Shown: positions 10,270 to 20,100, numbered from the stretch's first letter. The stretch is DNA of 64,000 nt from Thermosynechococcus sichuanensis E542 (GCF_003555505.1 NZ_CP032152.1:1426001-1490000); one strand, 5' to 3'. The notes: generated by a model not told the origin, from the sequence alone. A program made the numbers and translations.

Positions 10270-11790
10270 TTGACGGTCTATTTTGTGGGTGCGGGACTGG
10301 GAACTCCCGCCTCGCTCACAATTCAGGCATGGACTTGCCTGCAGCAGGCGCAGGTGGTTCTCTACGATGCCCTGCTCTCCCCTAGCCTCTTAGAACTCAC
10401 CCCCTGTGATTGCTTGCGGGTGGCAGTGGGCAAACGAGCGGGAGCTGAGGCAGTTCCCCAAGCGGAAATCAACTGCCTTTTAGTGGAGTACGGCCAGCAG
10501 TATCAACGGGTTGTGCGCCTTAAAAGTGGCGATCCGGGGCTGTTTGGCCGTTTGCATCAGGAGCTTGAGGCTGTCTTGGCGGCGGGTCTTGAGGCTGTGG
10601 TGATTCCGGGGGTATCCTCAGCGCTAGCAGCACCTTTATTGGCGGGCCTCTGTGTCACCGCCAAGGACATGAGTCAGTCGGTGGCGATTCTGTCGGGGCA
10701 TGCGCCAGAAAGCCTTTCTTGGTCAGCGATCGCCCAAATGGAGACGCTGATTTTCTTGATGGCCACCCGTTCCCTGCAGCAAATTGTCGAGGAATTGCTG
10801 AGGCAGGGGCGATCGCCCACTGAGGGATTGGCCATTCTGCAATGGGTCGGGCAACCGCAGCAACGATTCTGGTTTGGCACCCTAGAGAGTTATCTGAAGA
10901 CGCCTGACTTTCCAGACATGGCTCCTGCGGTCATTGTCATTGGCGCGATCGCCCAAAAACGTTACCCTTTGGCTAGTCTAGATCTGGCCTTCCCTGAGTT
11001 TTTGAGGATTTCCCCAGCATCGATGTCTCCGCTCCACGGCAAAACCATTCTCGTCACCCGGGCAGCAACTCAAGCAAGTGATTTTACTCAGCAACTTACA
11101 GCAGCCGGTGCGCGAGTTGTAGAAATGCCGACACTGGAAATCGTTCCTCCCAGTTCTTGGCAGCCCCTCGATCAGGCCTTGGCGCAACTCGATACCTTTG
11201 ACTGGCTGATTCTGACTTCCCACAATGCCGTTAGCTTTGTTATGGAACGGCTACAACATCACGGCAAGGATAGTCGTGCCCTCGCGGGTCTCAAGATTGC
11301 TGTTGTTGGCGAAAAAACTGCCCAAACCCTCAGCCGTTACGGTTTAGTGGCTGACTTTACCCCCAGTGAATTTGTCGCCGATGCCCTAGGGGCGGAATTC
11401 CCAGAACCGGTTGTGGGCTTGCGTTTTCTTTTTCCACGGGTTGAAAAAGGAGGACGGCCCGTATTGGTAGAAACCTTTACGGCTGCGGGCGCGGAGGTTG
11501 TTGAAGTGCCCGCCTATGATTCCCGCTGTCCCCAAACCGTTGATGCCCAAGTTTTAGCGGCGTTGCAAGCCGGCCAAGTGGATATTGTTACCTTTACCAG
11601 TTCTAAGACAGTGAAACATTTTTGCCAATTGGTGGGTTCTCAGGCAGCAGAGTTACTTCAGAAGGTGCAGATTGCCAGTATTGGCCCGCAAACCTCGCAA
11701 ACTTGCCGCGAACTCTTGGGACGGGTGGATGCTGAAGCCACAGAACATACCCTTGAGGGACTTCTTCAGGCCTTACTACGGATGACTTAG
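10270..11790 (+). CDS. cobA-hemD: fusion: uroporphyrinogen-III C-methyltransferase and uroporphyrinogen-III synthase
   Basis: 506 residues with two enzymes of tetrapyrrole synthesis. Residues 1-250 form a SUMT/CobA domain: VYFVGAGLGTPASLT (diverged from the usual GPGDP loop), VRLKSGDPGLFG and IPGVSSALAAPLLAG. Residues about 260-506 form a HemD domain starting at LHGKTILVTRAATQ, with LTSHNAVSFVMERL and VTFTSSKTVKHF. HemD closes uroporphyrinogen III; CobA methylates it toward sirohaem and cobalamin, so the fusion spans the branch point. The start is a TTG at 10270. The phycobilin lyase gene follows 52 bp downstream. Confidence 0.92.
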   Translation: MTVYFVGAGLGTPASLTIQAWTCLQQAQVVLYDALLSPSLLELTPCDCLRVAVGKRAGAEAVPQAEINCLLVEYGQQYQRVVRLKSGDPGLFGRLHQELEAVLAAGLEAVVIPGVSSALAAPLLAGLCVTAKDMSQSVAILSGHAPESLSWSAIAQMETLIFLMATRSLQQIVEELLRQGRSPTEGLAILQWVGQPQQRFWFGTLESYLKTPDFPDMAPAVIVIGAIAQKRYPLASLDLAFPEFLRISPASMSPLHGKTILVTRAATQASDFTQQLTAAGARVVEMPTLEIVPPSSWQPLDQALAQLDTFDWLILTSHNAVSFVMERLQHHGKDSRALAGLKIAVVGEKTAQTLSRYGLVADFTPSEFVADALGAEFPEPVVGLRFLFPRVEKGGRPVLVETFTAAGAEVVEVPAYDSRCPQTVDAQVLAALQAGQVDIVTFTSSKTVKHFCQLVGSQAAELLQKVQIASIGPQTSQTCRELLGRVDAEATEHTLEGLLQALLRMT

Positions 11791-11851
11791 TGCCTTGGGT
11801 ACCCCTATCCGCTAGTCTGAAAAAAGGACTGTTTTAAGGCAATTGTGGAGC

Positions 11852-12442
11852 ATGACCCACGCAACCGATGTGTTGACCCTTGGCCGTTGGATGGCGGCGG
11901 ATTTTAGTAACCAAGCCCAAGCCTTTGAGAACCCCCCCTTCTATGCCCACATTCGGGTGTGTATGCGCCCCCTTCCCAGAGGCCTTTTAGAGGGCATTGC
12001 CCTTTATGTGGAACAGGCCTATGACTATCTTCTGGGCATCCCCTACCGCACACGGGTTTTGGAACTGGTGCCCGCCAATGATCACATTGTGATTAAAAAT
12101 TATGTGCTCAAGGATGAAAAGCGCTTTTTTGGGGCAGCTCGCGATCGCCAGCGGCTTCTGGCAATGACAGCCGATGATCTGGAACTCCTCTGTGGCTGCA
12201 ATATGCTCACCTACTGGACAGGGCACAGCTTTCGCGGCGAGGTCGAGCCGGGCAAGGCCTGCAAAGTCGTACGCAAAGGACGGGAAACCTATCTCGATAG
12301 TACGTTTGAAATTGATGGCGATCGCTTCATTAGCCACGATCGCGGACGGGATCCGGAAACCGATGAGCACGTTTGGGGATCGGTAGCAGGCCCTTTTCAC
12401 TTTGTACGCTGGCAGAGCTTTGCCGATGAAATTGTGGCCTAG
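11852..12442 (+). CDS. cpcT: phycobiliprotein chromophore lyase, CpcT/CpeT family
   Basis: I chose the ATG at 11852 ([20 protein letters not shown]); an in-frame TTG nine bases upstream is an alternative. About 196 residues, the normal length for CpcT-type lyases. These attach phycocyanobilin to Cys-155-type sites of beta-phycocyanin and phycoerythrocyanin. Family features are [41 protein letters not shown] and a conserved [11 protein letters not shown] segment. The preceding gene makes the tetrapyrrole precursor. The 3' end overlaps lgt by 4 bp. Confidence 0.92.
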   Translation: MTHATDVLTLGRWMAADFSNQAQAFENPPFYAHIRVCMRPLPRGLLEGIALYVEQAYDYLLGIPYRTRVLELVPANDHIVIKNYVLKDEKRFFGAARDRQRLLAMTADDLELLCGCNMLTYWTGHSFRGEVEPGKACKVVRKGRETYLDSTFEIDGDRFISHDRGRDPETDEHVWGSVAGPFHFVRWQSFADEIVA

Positions 12443-13245
12443 GCGGTTTGCCAATCCGGTAATGGTTTGCCTTGGTAATAAAGGCGAAAAAGTCCCCAAG
12501 CGCCTAGGGCGATCGCAACCAAGCTAACCACTTGGGCAATTCGCAGGGATCCCAACATCAGGCTATCCATGCGCAGTCCTTCAATCCAGAAGCGGCCGAG
12601 ACTGTAGGCAATGGCATACACCATTAAGAGCGTGCCGGGCTTTTGATAGCGAGGTTGACGAAAAAGCCACAGCAGGAGAACAAAGACTCCCAGATTCCAA
12701 AGGGACTCATAGAGAAACGTGGGATGGTAGTAGGCTTCGTTGATCAGCTCAGGGGGACGCTGCGGCGCGGGAATGTAGAGTTTCCATGGCAAATCAGTGG
12801 GGGCGCCAAAGGCCTCAGAGTTAAAGAAATTGCCCCAGCGACCAATGGCCTGTCCCAAAATTAATGAAGGGGCAATCACATCCGCCACTTGCCAAAAGGA
12901 AAGCCGCTGCACATAGGTAAAGATCGCCATGGCCAGCATACCGCCAAGGATGGCACCGTGAATGGCAATGCCGCCTTTCCAAATTTGCACGATTTGATCT
13001 AAGTGCTTTTGGTAAAAGCCCCAGTTAAAGGCGACGTAATAGAGCCGTGCAGCGGGAATAGCCGCCACCACCAGCCAAATCGAGAGATCCGCAATCAGAT
13101 CAGGATTAATCTGCCGCTGCTGTGCCAAGCGTTGACTCAGCCAAATACCAATAAAGACGGCAATAGCAATGAGTAGCCCGTACCACCGTAGGGTGATAAA
13201 CCCTAGCTCAAGGGTGGCACCGGGGGATTGGAAAGTGGCGATCAT
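12439..13245 (-). CDS. lgt: prolipoprotein diacylglyceryl transferase
   Basis: 268 residues with about seven membrane segments. The signature blocks HGAILGG and [13 protein letters not shown] are intact. Lgt transfers diacylglycerol from phosphatidylglycerol to the lipobox cysteine of prolipoproteins, the first step of lipoprotein maturation, in the plasma membrane. It begins 14 bp after rplT on the same strand, so it is probably read through from the ribosomal protein genes. The end overlaps cpcT by 4 bp. Confidence 0.95.
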   Translation of the reverse strand: MIATFQSPGATLELGFITLRWYGLLIAIAVFIGIWLSQRLAQQRQINPDLIADLSIWLVVAAIPAARLYYVAFNWGFYQKHLDQIVQIWKGGIAIHGAILGGMLAMAIFTYVQRLSFWQVADVIAPSLILGQAIGRWGNFFNSEAFGAPTDLPWKLYIPAPQRPPELINEAYYHPTFLYESLWNLGVFVLLLWLFRQPRYQKPGTLLMVYAIAYSLGRFWIEGLRMDSLMLGSLRIAQVVSLVAIALGAWGLFRLYYQGKPLPDWQTA

Positions 13246-13259
13246 GCCTAGAATGGGTT

Positions 13260-13610
13260 CTAAACAGCGCGAGCAGTCTGAACGACAGTGGCAAAGGCAT
13301 CCGTATCTAGCACAGCCAATTGAGCCAGCATCTTGCGATTGAGTTGAATATCGGCTTTTTTCAGAGCGCCCATGAGTTGACTGTAGCTCATGCCATGTTG
13401 ACGGGCAGCAGCATTAATCCGCGCAATCCAGAGCCGCCGAAAGTCCCGTTTGCGCCGCCGGCGATCGCGATAGGCATTGCAGAGTGCCTTCATGACCACC
13501 TGATTGGCGGTGCGGAAAAGCTTGGAGTGTCCCGCCCGATAGCCCTTGGCCAGCTTGAGAATTTTTTTGCGCCGTTTGCGGGCAACGTTACCCCGTTTGA
13601 CCCTTGCCAT
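13260..13610 (-). CDS. rplT: 50S ribosomal protein L20
   Basis: 116 residues, strongly basic N-terminus ([20 protein letters not shown]) and the family blocks [15 protein letters not shown] and [13 protein letters not shown]20 binds 23S rRNA early in large-subunit assembly. It follows rpmI by 38 bp in the conserved rpmI-rplT order; infC, which often precedes the pair elsewhere, is not here. Confidence 0.98.
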   Translation of the reverse strand: MARVKRGNVARKRRKKILKLAKGYRAGHSKLFRTANQVVMKALCNAYRDRRRRKRDFRRLWIARINAAARQHGMSYSQLMGALKKADIQLNRKMLAQLAVLDTDAFATVVQTARAV

Positions 13611-13648
13611 AGTTCAATTTCACCCTTGATCAAAAACTGAAAATTTAT

Positions 13649-13846
13649 TTAAGCGTAGGGCAGCATCAGTGACACCCGCTCAAAATCCCGTGGATCGACG
13701 AGGGCTTTGTGGGAAAGACGATTCTTGCGATCGCTCCCCTTGTGTTCGAGTAAGTGGTTTTTGTTGGCCTTGCGGCGGACAAACTTACCACTGCCCGTCG
13801 TCCGAAATCGTTTGGCAGCAGCACGACGTGTTTTTAGCTTTGGCAT
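13649..13846 (-). CDS. rpmI: 50S ribosomal protein L35
   Basis: 65 residues, [20 protein letters not shown] start and [16 protein letters not shown] block, diagnostic for L35. First gene of the rpmI-rplT-lgt series. Only 38 bp separate its start from the divergent gene, so both promoters must lie in or extend beyond that gap. Confidence 0.98.
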   Translation of the reverse strand: MPKLKTRRAAAKRFRTTGSGKFVRRKANKNHLLEHKGSDRKNRLSHKALVDPRDFERVSLMLPYA

Positions 13847-13884
13847 AGCTTTGCCCTATTTTAGACACAGCTTACTAGTGTACT

Positions 13885-14310
13885 ATGTTGAAGAGAGTCT
13901 TGGCAAGCTGCATGGAACTGGAGTTCATTCCTGTCGAAGAGTTTTATTTTGCCCTTACCTTGGCCATGCGCACCCTTGAGGATTTGGGAGATGCGGCATT
14001 TGTAGAACGGGTGCGATCGCGCCTTCAGGAACGCTTTGGTCAAGCCTCCACCGTTGCTGCCGCCAAGCAAAACACCTTTAATTATGTCTTTCGCGTCAAG
14101 GGAGTGGACAATAGCCCCGCCCCACAGCTCATCCTATCCATCGCCGACTGGCAGGGGAAAATCCGCCTCAGCAGTGACTATGGCTGGACATTGGATGCGC
14201 AGCGTAAAACAATCCGCACGGAGAAATTTGGCGATCGCCCCCAATTTTGCCAACAGGTGAAAGCTCACCTTGCCCAGTGGCTGGCACTGCCGGAATTTCT
14301 TGAGGTGTGA
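13885..14310 (+). CDS. unrecognised conserved-looking protein
   Basis: 141 residues from the first ATG; the ATG at 13912 (MELEFIPVEEFYFALTLAMR, 132 residues) is an equally plausible start because the nine extra residues look non-conserved. Soluble, no signal peptide, with an N-terminal helical part and a beta-rich C-terminal half (LILSIADWQGKIRLSSDYGW). I recognise no domain. Its stop codon abuts the ATG of the S4-domain gene, so the two are coupled. Confidence 0.7.
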   Translation: MLKRVLASCMELEFIPVEEFYFALTLAMRTLEDLGDAAFVERVRSRLQERFGQASTVAAAKQNTFNYVFRVKGVDNSPAPQLILSIADWQGKIRLSSDYGWTLDAQRKTIRTEKFGDRPQFCQQVKAHLAQWLALPEFLEV

Positions 14311-15042
14311 ATGTTTGATCTAGAAACCGCCCTTGACACAGCCATTAAAACGTGGTCGGTGGTGCATACCCCCTTTTTACCCCCAGATCAGGTTGTGCAA
14401 GCCCTGAGCACCCTTGAGCAACGGGCTGATGTTCATGGTCTCGCCTGGGGGGGCTACCCTCAAGCAGAACGTTGTCGGCTGGCGATCGCTCCCCTTGAAC
14501 TGAGTCTTGAAGAGCAACGGCCGCCCCTTGCTTTGGTGCGAATCACAGGCAACTTTCTTTTTGATCCCGCCACCTACAGTGATTTTGAGCGAGCGATCGC
14601 CGATGCGGGTCTCGATGAAGGGGATTATGGGGATGTGATTCTCCTTGGAGAACGGGGAGCACAGGTCGTTCTCATCCCTGAAATAGTCCCTCCTTTACAA
14701 GAACACTTAAAACAGGTGCGAACCGTACCGGTGACTGCGGATGTCTGTGACTGGTCAGAACTGGCCGTAGCGCCCCCGCAACGGAAATCCCTCAGTACTG
14801 TCGAAGCATCATTGCGCTTGGATGCTGTGGCTTCAGCCGGATTTGGCGTTTCCCGCAGTAAAATGAGCGAGTGGATTAACCAAGGGCTAGTGCGGGTAAA
14901 TTGGCAAATTGTGCAGCAACCTCGGCATCTCCTCAAAGTGAATGACCTCATTGCCATTCGCGGTAAAGGACGATTGCGGATTCAAGACATTCAGGTAACG
15001 AAGAAAGAGCGCTACCGCATTCAGATGGAGCGCATTCGCTAA
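14311..15042 (+). CDS. photosystem II S4-domain protein (YlmH-like RNA-binding)
   Basis: 243 residues. The N-terminal part (about 1-160) resembles the YlmH-type domain (ADVHGLAWGGYPQAERCRL, GDVILLGERGAQVVLIPEI). The C-terminal S4 RNA-binding domain (about 170-235) has LRLDAVASAGFGVSRSKMSE and GLVRVNWQIV, where the Arg/Lys face contacts RNA. Cyanobacterial members are commonly labelled photosystem II S4-domain protein. Family is secure; the exact RNA target is unknown. It starts immediately after the preceding stop codon and is followed after 4 bp by the YdcF-like gene. Confidence 0.85.
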   Translation: MFDLETALDTAIKTWSVVHTPFLPPDQVVQALSTLEQRADVHGLAWGGYPQAERCRLAIAPLELSLEEQRPPLALVRITGNFLFDPATYSDFERAIADAGLDEGDYGDVILLGERGAQVVLIPEIVPPLQEHLKQVRTVPVTADVCDWSELAVAPPQRKSLSTVEASLRLDAVASAGFGVSRSKMSEWINQGLVRVNWQIVQQPRHLLKVNDLIAIRGKGRLRIQDIQVTKKERYRIQMERIR

Positions 15043-15046
15043 GACT

Positions 15047-15838
15047 ATGGATTTGCTGCTGTCGAAATTACTGCCGCCACTGCTGTATCCATTACCCTTG
15101 GCCTGTTGGGCATTGATTTTTGCTATTGTTCGTTTTTGGCGTGCCCCCAAACAGGCAGCGATCGCCCTTGTGATTGCCCTGAGCATTTTACTCCTGAGTG
15201 GCAATGACTATGTGGCAACGGCTCTCATTGCTTCCTTGGAGCGGCAGTATTTACCCCCTAATCCTATGCCCAAAGCTGCCGCCATTGTCGTTTTGGGTGG
15301 TGCTGTTGTCCCGCAGACTGCCCCGAGGCCTTGGGTAGAGGTCACTGAAGGGGGCGATCGCATTCTCTACGGTGCCCACCTCTTTCGCCAAGGCTATGCC
15401 CCCTATCTCATCCTTAGTGGTGGTCGCATTGAGTGGCTCGGCGAAACCTTTCAGCGGGGAGAAGCAGCAGACATGGCCGAAATTGCCACCACCTGCGGTG
15501 TCCCGAGAGACAAGATTCTCCTAGACACTACCTCACTGAATACCTATGAAAATGCCGTGAATGTCAAAGCGCTTCTTGAGAAGCATCAAATTCAAGGAGA
15601 TCTGCTGCTGGTGACATCCGCTTACCACATGCCTCGCTCCGTCGCCATTTTTCGCCGTTTGGGGATGAATGTGATTCCAGCACCCACCGACTATCGGTAT
15701 CTCTCGATCGCGCGATCGCCCACGTGGCAAAACCTTCTCTTGAGCCTGATCCCCAATCCCTACAACGTGGACATCACCACCATTGCCCTGCGGGAATACC
15801 AAGGCCTGCTCGTCTATAAACTACGGGGTTGGCTCTAG
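15047..15838 (+). CDS. YdcF/SanA family membrane protein (DUF218)
   Basis: 263 residues with two N-terminal membrane helices (about 10-32 and 38-55) and a DUF218 domain (about 75-250). Motifs are AAIVVLGGAVV, LILSGGR, NTYENAVNVKALL and LLLVTSAYHMPRSVAIFRRL. In E. coli SanA and ElyC belong to this family and affect envelope integrity; the biochemical activity is not settled. It overlaps the convergent hydrolase-fold gene by 4 bp. Confidence 0.85.
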   Translation: MDLLLSKLLPPLLYPLPLACWALIFAIVRFWRAPKQAAIALVIALSILLLSGNDYVATALIASLERQYLPPNPMPKAAAIVVLGGAVVPQTAPRPWVEVTEGGDRILYGAHLFRQGYAPYLILSGGRIEWLGETFQRGEAADMAEIATTCGVPRDKILLDTTSLNTYENAVNVKALLEKHQIQGDLLLVTSAYHMPRSVAIFRRLGMNVIPAPTDYRYLSIARSPTWQNLLLSLIPNPYNVDITTIALREYQGLLVYKLRGWL

Positions 15839-16722
15839 AGGCCTTGGGCACGCAGAAACCCTTGACATGCCTCCACAAAAGCAGGGGTTGATTCATAGGG
15901 CAATACATTGCGCCCCGGAATCACAACTCCCTCAGCATTGGGAAATGTCTTGGTATAAAACTGCAACCGTTCTTCAGGCGATTCAGCCCCACCATCGCGA
16001 CTGATACTAGAGGCTTGATCCCCCATCACCACAAGCACTGACTGCTCAGTCTGCTGCATTTTCTCACGATAGTCCCGCCGCCAAAAACCCGATAGGAATG
16101 AATACACCGCATGGCGACTCTCCAAGTCAGCACAACCGGCGGCCAGCATTTTTAGCCACTCATCATCCACATCCTCAGGCTTGGCAAAAAGCTGATTGAT
16201 TGAAAACTGCCGCAGGAAACTTTCTTGGCGAGCATAGAGATAAAAGCCCCAACCCAAGGGAGAGTCAAAGAGATTCCAGCGCACCTTTTGCCACGTGGGA
16301 TCGGTGTTTTCAGACACCAAAGAACCTGCTGGTGGGCCACTGAGGATCATTGCCTGTATCCCTTGGGGATCAAGATGTACTAGCTCCATCGCTACGGGAA
16401 ACAAGGCTCCTTGAACAACCAGAATTACTGGTTGGCAAATCTCAGAGGTGATAAAGAAATGTAACTGCGCTGCCCAATCTTCCGGATAGTAGGCGTAATG
16501 GGGCAAGGCACTTTGTCCGCAGCCGAGTAAGTCAGGGATGTAAAATGAGTAGCTTTGCCCTTGGGAGTGCCAATGGTTCACACAGCGATCCCAAAACTGC
16601 CCAGAGAGACCAACCCCTACTGGATGGATAAAAACAATTGGCTTTTGCCCTTCTTGATAACTCAAGCGATAGGCGCAGGAAAGACCCTGCCACTGATAGG
16701 TTTTAGAGGCGAACGACGGCAT
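15835..16722 (-). CDS. alpha/beta-hydrolase-fold protein lacking the catalytic serine
   Basis: 295 residues with clear alpha/beta-hydrolase blocks: IVFIHPVGVGLSGQFWD (oxyanion-type loop), YIPDLLGCGQSALP and a C-terminal VIPGRNVLPYESTPAF segment. At the nucleophile elbow, where GxSxG is expected, the sequence reads VVQGALFPVAMEL, so Gly (about residue 105) replaces Ser. I infer a non-hydrolytic or altered-chemistry family. It is transcribed toward ydcF and is divergent from pstS, with the Pho box region between them. Confidence 0.75.
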   Translation of the reverse strand: MPSFASKTYQWQGLSCAYRLSYQEGQKPIVFIHPVGVGLSGQFWDRCVNHWHSQGQSYSFYIPDLLGCGQSALPHYAYYPEDWAAQLHFFITSEICQPVILVVQGALFPVAMELVHLDPQGIQAMILSGPPAGSLVSENTDPTWQKVRWNLFDSPLGWGFYLYARQESFLRQFSINQLFAKPEDVDDEWLKMLAAGCADLESRHAVYSFLSGFWRRDYREKMQQTEQSVLVVMGDQASSISRDGGAESPEERLQFYTKTFPNAEGVVIPGRNVLPYESTPAFVEACQGFLRAQGL

Positions 16723-16828
16723 TCCTGACGCTCCTGCAAATTTCTTGAAAAAACTCTTGTAACGCGGTCAACGGTAAGCTTGTTACCCCTGTCAACAATA
16801 TGACTGATCCCTAACATTCGGTAGCAAT

Positions 16829-16858
16829 TTTAACCAAATTTTTCCCTTGCCTTAACCT
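16829..16858 (+). promoter_or_regulatory. Pho box upstream of pstS
   Basis: Three 8-bp repeats with exact 3-bp spacers (11-bp period): TTTAACCA at 16829, TTTTCCCT at 16840, CTTAACCT at 16851. Weaker continuation in the same phase: CCCTTGAA at 16862 and CTTGCTTA at 16873. This matches the cyanobacterial Pho box bound by the phosphate response regulator SphR/PhoB (consensus close to CTTAACCT repeats, from memory). It lies about 135 bp before the pstS ATG, predicting induction under phosphate limitation. Confidence 0.8.
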
Positions 16859-16992
16859 AATCCCTTGAATCTCTTGCTTATTCTGACGAAAGGGTAGTTT
16901 GATCGGTTCGCCTCTTTGCAATGTGTGGGCAACCGTCACCCCGAAGGTACTTTACTTGCAAAACGTTGTTTACTCCGCTAGGAAACATCACC

Positions 16993-18000
16993 ATGTTTAC
17001 ATCTGCAAAAAGCTATGCCCGCCTAGGGGTGGCTGCAGCCGTCGCAGCTCTCTCGGCTAGCTTCATTCCTGCTGCTTTTTCCCAAGGGACACCGACGATT
17101 CGCATTGATGGCTCCAGTACCGTTTTCCCCATTACTGAAGCTGTCGCTGAACAGTTCCAAAAAGCCCAAGGGGGCAAAATTCGTGTAACTGTTGGTGTAT
17201 CTGGTACAGGCGGTGGCTTCAAGAAGTTCTGCCGGGGTGAAACGGATATCTCTAACGCTTCTCGCCCGATTTTGGCTAAAGAAATCGCAGATTGTAAAGC
17301 CGCGGGCATCAACTTTATCGAGCTACCTGTGGCCTATGATGCCCTAACTGTGGTAGTGAATCCCCAAAACACTTGGGCAAGAAGTCTAACTGTTGCTGAA
17401 CTGAAAAATATTTGGGGACCAGACTCGAAAATCAATAACTGGAGCCAAGTGCGCCAAGGTTTCCCCAACATTCCTCTGAAACTCTTTGGGCCAGGGGCTG
17501 ACTCTGGAACCTTTGACTACTTCACAGAAGCCATTAACGGTAAAGCCAAAGTGAGCCGCAAAGACTTCACGGCCAGTGAAGATGACAACGTGCTGGTGCA
17601 AGGGGTATCTCGCGATCGCGGTGCCTTAGGCTACTTTGGGTTTGCTTACTACATGGAAAACCGCAATCGCCTCAAAGCAGTTGCTATCGACAATGGCAAA
17701 GGGCCTGTCCAACCCTCTGAGCAAAACGTGCTGAATGGGACATACCAACCCCTCTCCCGTCCCATCTTTATCTATGTCAACGCCAAGTCAGCACAGCGGC
17801 CGGAAGTGCGGCAGTTTGTTACCTACTACCTAAACAACGCCCCTGCAATGGTGAAAAAGGTGAAGTATGTTCCCCTGCCGGCCAGTGCCTACCGCACTAT
17901 CTTGGCCAACTTCAACCGTAATCGTGTGGGTACGGTCTTTGGGGGTAAAGAGGCCATTGGCCTTACGATCAACCAACTGCTGAAAATGCAACCCCAGTAG
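16993..18000 (+). CDS. pstS: periplasmic phosphate-binding protein
   Basis: I chose the ATG at 16993 because it gives a clean signal peptide ([20 protein letters not shown] with cleavage near AAFSQG); the upstream in-frame ATG at 16921 would add 24 residues without sense. The mature protein has the phosphate-binding blocks [36 protein letters not shown] and [12 protein letters not shown]. It delivers phosphate to the PstCAB transporter. First gene of the pst operon, behind a Pho box and followed by a hairpin that probably reduces expression of the downstream genes. Confidence 0.95.
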   Translation: MFTSAKSYARLGVAAAVAALSASFIPAAFSQGTPTIRIDGSSTVFPITEAVAEQFQKAQGGKIRVTVGVSGTGGGFKKFCRGETDISNASRPILAKEIADCKAAGINFIELPVAYDALTVVVNPQNTWARSLTVAELKNIWGPDSKINNWSQVRQGFPNIPLKLFGPGADSGTFDYFTEAINGKAKVSRKDFTASEDDNVLVQGVSRDRGALGYFGFAYYMENRNRLKAVAIDNGKGPVQPSEQNVLNGTYQPLSRPIFIYVNAKSAQRPEVRQFVTYYLNNAPAMVKKVKYVPLPASAYRTILANFNRNRVGTVFGGKEAIGLTINQLLKMQPQ

Positions 18001-18020
18001 AATGATATTTTGGCGTATGG

Positions 18021-18054
18021 AAGGGTGTGAGGTATCAGCCCTCCACCCTTTTTT
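18021..18054 (+). terminator. intercistronic hairpin with T-tract after pstS
   Basis: AAGGGTGTGAGG (18021-18032) can pair with CCCTCCACCCTT (18039-18050) apart from a bulge, and six T residues overlap and follow the right arm (18049-18054). This has the form of an intrinsic terminator. Placed 21 bp after the pstS stop and 83 bp before pstC, it would allow pstS mRNA to exceed the transporter mRNA. Confidence 0.7.
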
Positions 18055-18136
18055 CCGATTTTGTTAACGTTGGATCGTTGATGCTCCTAAGGATAGATCC
18101 TCATCTCAAAGCTTTTCTCTCGCTGGAACAATACCC

Positions 18137-19150
18137 ATGGTAGAACAGCCCCTACCCTACTCCACGAAGTTACCCGTTGCGTTACCATCCCGTACGGTCA
18201 GAATCTGGCGTGAACGCATTATTGCCAGTATTCTTTTTTTGGCGGCGATCTCATCGGTCGTGACTACGCTGGTGATCATCTATATTTTGTTTGCTGAGAC
18301 AGTGATCTTCTTTGAAAAGGTGATGGAGATGCATCAAGAGTCTCTCTTTGAGGCCTTGGTGGAATTCTTTACGGGCACCGACTGGTCGCCCCTCATTGAG
18401 CCAGTGGGGATTGGTATCTTACCGTTGCTCTCTGGGACGTTTACGACCTGCTTTGTGGCCTGTTGTGTGGCGATTCCCCTTGGCACAATTGCAGCCGTTT
18501 ACTTGAGTGAGTTTGCACCCGCCAAAGTTCGGGAACTCCTTAAGCCCATTCTGGAGATTCTGGCAGGGATTCCCACCGTTGTTTACGGCTACTTTGCTCT
18601 TTTGGTGGTCACCCCCTTCCTCCAGAAAATTATTCTTGGGGTGCAGCAGTTTTTCAACCCCGGCAAAGAACCTTGGGAATATTACGAACTGCCGGGTTTT
18701 AACATGCTGGGGGCAGGGATTGTGGTCGGTCTAATGGTACTGCCTTATATCACAAGTTTGACAGAAGATGCGTTGCAGGCAGTTCCCCTTCAACTGCGGG
18801 AGGGTTCCTATGCCATGGGGGCGACTCGTTTGCAAACAGCGATTAGAGTGTTGATGCCGGCGGCGGCTTCTGGGATTGTGGCGGCCTATATCTTGGGCTT
18901 GGCACGGGCAATTGGGGAAACAATGATTGTGGCGGTGGCGGCTGGCTTGCAGCCTAAGTTTACCTTTAATCCCTTAGAAGGAGCCTCAACCACAACCGCC
19001 TTCATTGTCTCGGTGAGTTTGGGGGACTTGCCCCACGGATCACTGGAGTATCAGTCGATTTTTGCCGCCGGGATCATGCTGTTTTTTGCGACGCTGATCC
19101 TGAATGTGGCAGGCTACTTCTTTAGTCGCCGTTACCGTGAGGTGTACTAA
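18137..19150 (+). CDS. pstC: phosphate ABC transporter permease PstC
   Basis: 337 residues with six predicted membrane helices. The permease domain contains GTFTTCFVACCVAIPLGTIA, the EILAGIPTVVYGYFAL block and the cytoplasmic coupling motif around EGSYAMGATRLQTAIRVLMP. Partner of PstA in the plasma membrane. Only 2 bp separate it from pstA. Confidence 0.95.
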   Translation: MVEQPLPYSTKLPVALPSRTVRIWRERIIASILFLAAISSVVTTLVIIYILFAETVIFFEKVMEMHQESLFEALVEFFTGTDWSPLIEPVGIGILPLLSGTFTTCFVACCVAIPLGTIAAVYLSEFAPAKVRELLKPILEILAGIPTVVYGYFALLVVTPFLQKIILGVQQFFNPGKEPWEYYELPGFNMLGAGIVVGLMVLPYITSLTEDALQAVPLQLREGSYAMGATRLQTAIRVLMPAAASGIVAAYILGLARAIGETMIVAVAAGLQPKFTFNPLEGASTTTAFIVSVSLGDLPHGSLEYQSIFAAGIMLFFATLILNVAGYFFSRRYREVY

Positions 19151-19152
19151 CC

Positions 19153-20100
19153 ATGCGTAGCCAACAACATATTCTCAACAACCTCCGCAATCCAATCGCG
19201 ATCGCCGCTTCAATTCAAAGTCGCAAGCGCTGGGAACAATTTTTTATTGCCCTAGGCTGGTTCTCTTTGCTAGTTGCCCTATTGACCCTCGTTTTTTTGG
19301 TCTCTGACCTCTTCCTACGGGGTCTGCCGATGCTCAACTGGAAATTTTTTACTTCGCCTCCCAGTAGTGATCCAGAGGAGGCCGGCATCCTCACGGCATG
19401 GGTCGGCAGTCTGTTGGTTATTTTTGTAACCGCTTTGGTGGCGATTCCCTTGGGTATTGCAGCGGGCATTTACCTCGAAGAATACGCCCCCAAAAACTGG
19501 CTACTTGATTTTATCGAGGTCAATATCACGAATCTGGCGGGTGTGCCCTCGATTATCTATGGTCTGCTGGCGCTGGGTTTCTTTGTCTATATCCTCAATT
19601 GGGGTGAAAGTATTCTCACAGCGGGGTTCACGCTGGCATTGCTGATTTTACCTGTGGTGATTGTGACCACTCGCGAGTCCTTGCGAGCCATTCCCCAGGG
19701 GATTCGGGAAGCTGCCTATGCCGTTGGCTCAAGTCGCTGGCAGGTGATTGCTGATCATGTGCTGCCCTACTCCATGGGGGGGATTCTCACGGGGATTATT
19801 GTTGGTATCTCCCGCGCAATTGGCGAAACGGCACCCCTGATCACCATTGGTGCTTTGACGTTTATCACGTTCTTGCCGGATCCACCCATTCAAAACGAGT
19901 TTCCCTACATTTCGTTTAAGTGGATTTGGTCTCCCTTTACAGTACTGCCGATTCAGATGTTTAACTGGGTCTCCCGTCCTCAAGAAGCTTTTCAAGTGAA
20001 TGCGGCGGCGGCGGGGATTGTGCTGCTGGTGTTAACGCTGGCAGTGAATGGTACAGCGATTTATCTGCGTTATCGTTTTAGGAAGAGTATCAAATGGTAA
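19153..20100 (+). CDS. pstA: phosphate ABC transporter permease PstA
   Basis: 315 residues with six predicted membrane helices and the PstA blocks [33 protein letters not shown] and [12 protein letters not shown]. It forms the transport channel with PstC. The last 7 bp overlap the start of pstB (ATGGTAA), so translation is probably coupled. Confidence 0.95.
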   Translation: MRSQQHILNNLRNPIAIAASIQSRKRWEQFFIALGWFSLLVALLTLVFLVSDLFLRGLPMLNWKFFTSPPSSDPEEAGILTAWVGSLLVIFVTALVAIPLGIAAGIYLEEYAPKNWLLDFIEVNITNLAGVPSIIYGLLALGFFVYILNWGESILTAGFTLALLILPVVIVTTRESLRAIPQGIREAAYAVGSSRWQVIADHVLPYSMGGILTGIIVGISRAIGETAPLITIGALTFITFLPDPPIQNEFPYISFKWIWSPFTVLPIQMFNWVSRPQEAFQVNAAAAGIVLLVLTLAVNGTAIYLRYRFRKSIKW

